The position numbers and the translations under genes were made by a program. Of a stretch of DNA of 60,755 nucleotides, positions 59,691-60,755 are shown piece by piece. The notes beneath the pieces are model-generated. The model worked only from the letters and a program-made list of their open reading frames with translations, made no database searches and was not told where the DNA came from. The DNA comes from Pseudomonas corrugata. Its GTDB lineage: Bacteria; Pseudomonadota; Gammaproteobacteria; Pseudomonadales; Pseudomonadaceae. Within the stretch, counting starts at the first letter, position 1, and the number at the start of each line of letters is the position of its first letter. Location of the stretch: positions 1-60,755 of the forward strand of contig NZ_LHVK01000012.1 in NCBI RefSeq assembly GCF_001269905.1, in the 5' to 3' direction.

Positions 59691-60665
59691 ATGTCCCATC
59701 CGTTCGAAACCCTCACGCCCGACCTGGTGCTCGATGCCGTAGAAAGTATCGGCTTCCTCAGCGACGCCCGTGTGCTGGCCCTCAACAGCTATGAGAACCG
59801 CGTCTACCAAGTCGGCATCGAAGACGCCGAACCGCTGATCGCCAAGTTCTATCGCCCCCAGCGCTGGACCAACGAAGCGATCCTGGAAGAACACAGCTTC
59901 ACCTTCGAGCTGGCCGACTGCGAAGTGCCAGTGGTGGCGCCGTTGATTCACAACGGCGTCAGCCTGCATGAACACGCCGGGTTTCGCTTCACCCTGTTTC
60001 CCCGTCGTGGCGGCCGAGCACCGGAGCCAGGCAATCTGGACCAACTCTATCGCTTGGGGCAACTGCTTGGACGCCTGCATGCGGTAGGCGCCAGCCGTCC
60101 GTTCGAACACCGCGAGGCCCTGACCGTAAAAAACTTTGGCCACGATTCACTGGCTACCGTGCTGGAAAGCGGTTTCGTACCCCGTAGTCTGCTTCCGGCC
60201 TACGAGTCGGTGGCAAGGGATCTGCTCAAGCGTGTCGAAGAAATCTATGCTGTCACGCCCCATCAGAACATCCGCATGCACGGTGACTGCCACCCGGGCA
60301 ACATGATGTGTCGCGACGAGGTCTACCACATCGTCGACCTGGACGACTGTCGCATGGGTCCGGCGGTGCAGGATCTGTGGATGATGCTGGCCGGTGACCG
60401 CCAGGCATGCCTGGGCCAGTTGTCGGAATTGATGGATGGCTACCAGGAGTTCCATGACTTCGATCCCCGGGAACTGGCACTGATCGAACCCCTGCGTGCC
60501 CTGCGCCTGATGCACTACAGCGCCTGGCTGGCTCGTCGCTGGGATGACCCGGCATTCCCCCGCAGCTTCCCGTGGTTTGGCAGCGAGCGCTATTGGGGCG
60601 ACCAGGTATTGGCGTTGCGCGAACAGCTGGCGGCGCTCAATGAAGAGCCGTTGAAGTTGTTTTGA
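59691..60665 (+). CDS. srkA: Stress response kinase A (SrkA/YihE family)
   Basis: 324 residues from the ATG at 59691, preceded by AGGAG. Aminoglycoside phosphotransferase-like kinase fold with catalytic HGDCHPGNMM and metal-binding IVDLDDCRMGP. In E. coli the protein is a Ser/Thr kinase induced by envelope stress that protects from programmed death. An earlier in-frame start at 59547 would run through a REP unit and is rejected. Confidence 0.94.
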   Translation: MSHPFETLTPDLVLDAVESIGFLSDARVLALNSYENRVYQVGIEDAEPLIAKFYRPQRWTNEAILEEHSFTFELADCEVPVVAPLIHNGVSLHEHAGFRFTLFPRRGGRAPEPGNLDQLYRLGQLLGRLHAVGASRPFEHREALTVKNFGHDSLATVLESGFVPRSLLPAYESVARDLLKRVEEIYAVTPHQNIRMHGDCHPGNMMCRDEVYHIVDLDDCRMGPAVQDLWMMLAGDRQACLGQLSELMDGYQEFHDFDPRELALIEPLRALRLMHYSAWLARRWDDPAFPRSFPWFGSERYWGDQVLALREQLAALNEEPLKLF

Positions 60666-60696
60666 ATAGCGCACTTCAACCATCACCACAATCTCC

Positions 60697-60724
60697 TGTG
60701 GGAGCGAGCCTGCTCGCGATCGCG
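60697..60724 (+). repeat. REP unit, partner beyond window end
   Basis: TGTGGGAGCGAGCCTGCTCG at 60697 followed by CGATCGC; the expected inverse unit would lie past 60755. Confidence 0.85.
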
Positions 60725-60755
60725 GTGTGTCAGACAACATATTCGTAAGCTGATA

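Noticed and set aside
15386..60724. Regularly repeated units that might suggest a CRISPR array
   Set aside because: The copies are dispersed over 45 kb, occur as inverted pairs and have no array of unique spacers; they are REP elements.

Overview
The window looks like chromosomal DNA of a Pseudomonas species, most likely from the P. fluorescens group. The basis is gene order (lptD-surA-pdxA-rsmA-apaG-apaH; rpsU-dnaG-rpoD followed by an RmcA-like protein; lrp-davB-davA-pqqFABCDE; bioBFHCD next to acyl-CoA dehydrogenases), high GC content, and many copies of a repeat with the core GTGGGAGCGAGCCTGCTCGC, which is typical of that group. The assignment is inference; no search was run.

Layout. (1) 1-1190: the 3' part of a group II intron with a reverse transcriptase/maturase/HNH protein, ending 70 bases before lptD. 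(2) 1261-8884: outer-membrane and housekeeping operon lptD-surA-pdxA-rsmA-apaG-apaH, then glpE. (3) 9186-14053: yeaG-yeaH-spoVR stress operon. (4) 14117-18015: cca, then folK and folB on the minus strand, plsY and tsaD. (5) 18215-22795: rpsU-dnaG-rpoD with a 479-base gap where yqeY is usually found. (6) 22919-26754: an RmcA-like c-di-GMP protein and a CAU-anticodon tRNA (probably Ile2). (7) 26875-30191: a type II toxin-antitoxin pair and a large unrecognised membrane protein whose start is unclear. (8) 30228-33472: an Lrp regulator and davBA for lysine catabolism. (9) 33528-41315: pqqF, pqqABCDE and an S9 peptidase for PQQ synthesis. (10) 41438-49242: a Pmp3-type protein, three paralogous acyl-CoA dehydrogenases and a diguanylate cyclase, all on the minus strand. 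(11) 49533-51142: a delta-60 repeat protein and a miniature rod/hook-like protein. (12) 51248-56688: bioDCHFB on the minus strand and divergent comF. (13) 56745-60665: modE, phoX and a SrkA-type kinase.

The strongest regulatory observations are a tandem PsrA-type operator over a near-consensus promoter at 49303-49346, a BirA-type operator whose left half contains the bioB -35 hexamer at 55953-55985, a terminator hairpin whose stem contains the cca Shine-Dalgarno sequence at 14065-14116, and the intron sitting in the leader of the essential lptD operon. The least explained genes are the 27663-30191 membrane/beta-propeller-like protein and the 98-residue rod-like protein at 50846-51142. Most repeats are paired inverted REP elements (REPIN-like) in intergenic gaps, including gaps inside the pqq and bio operons.
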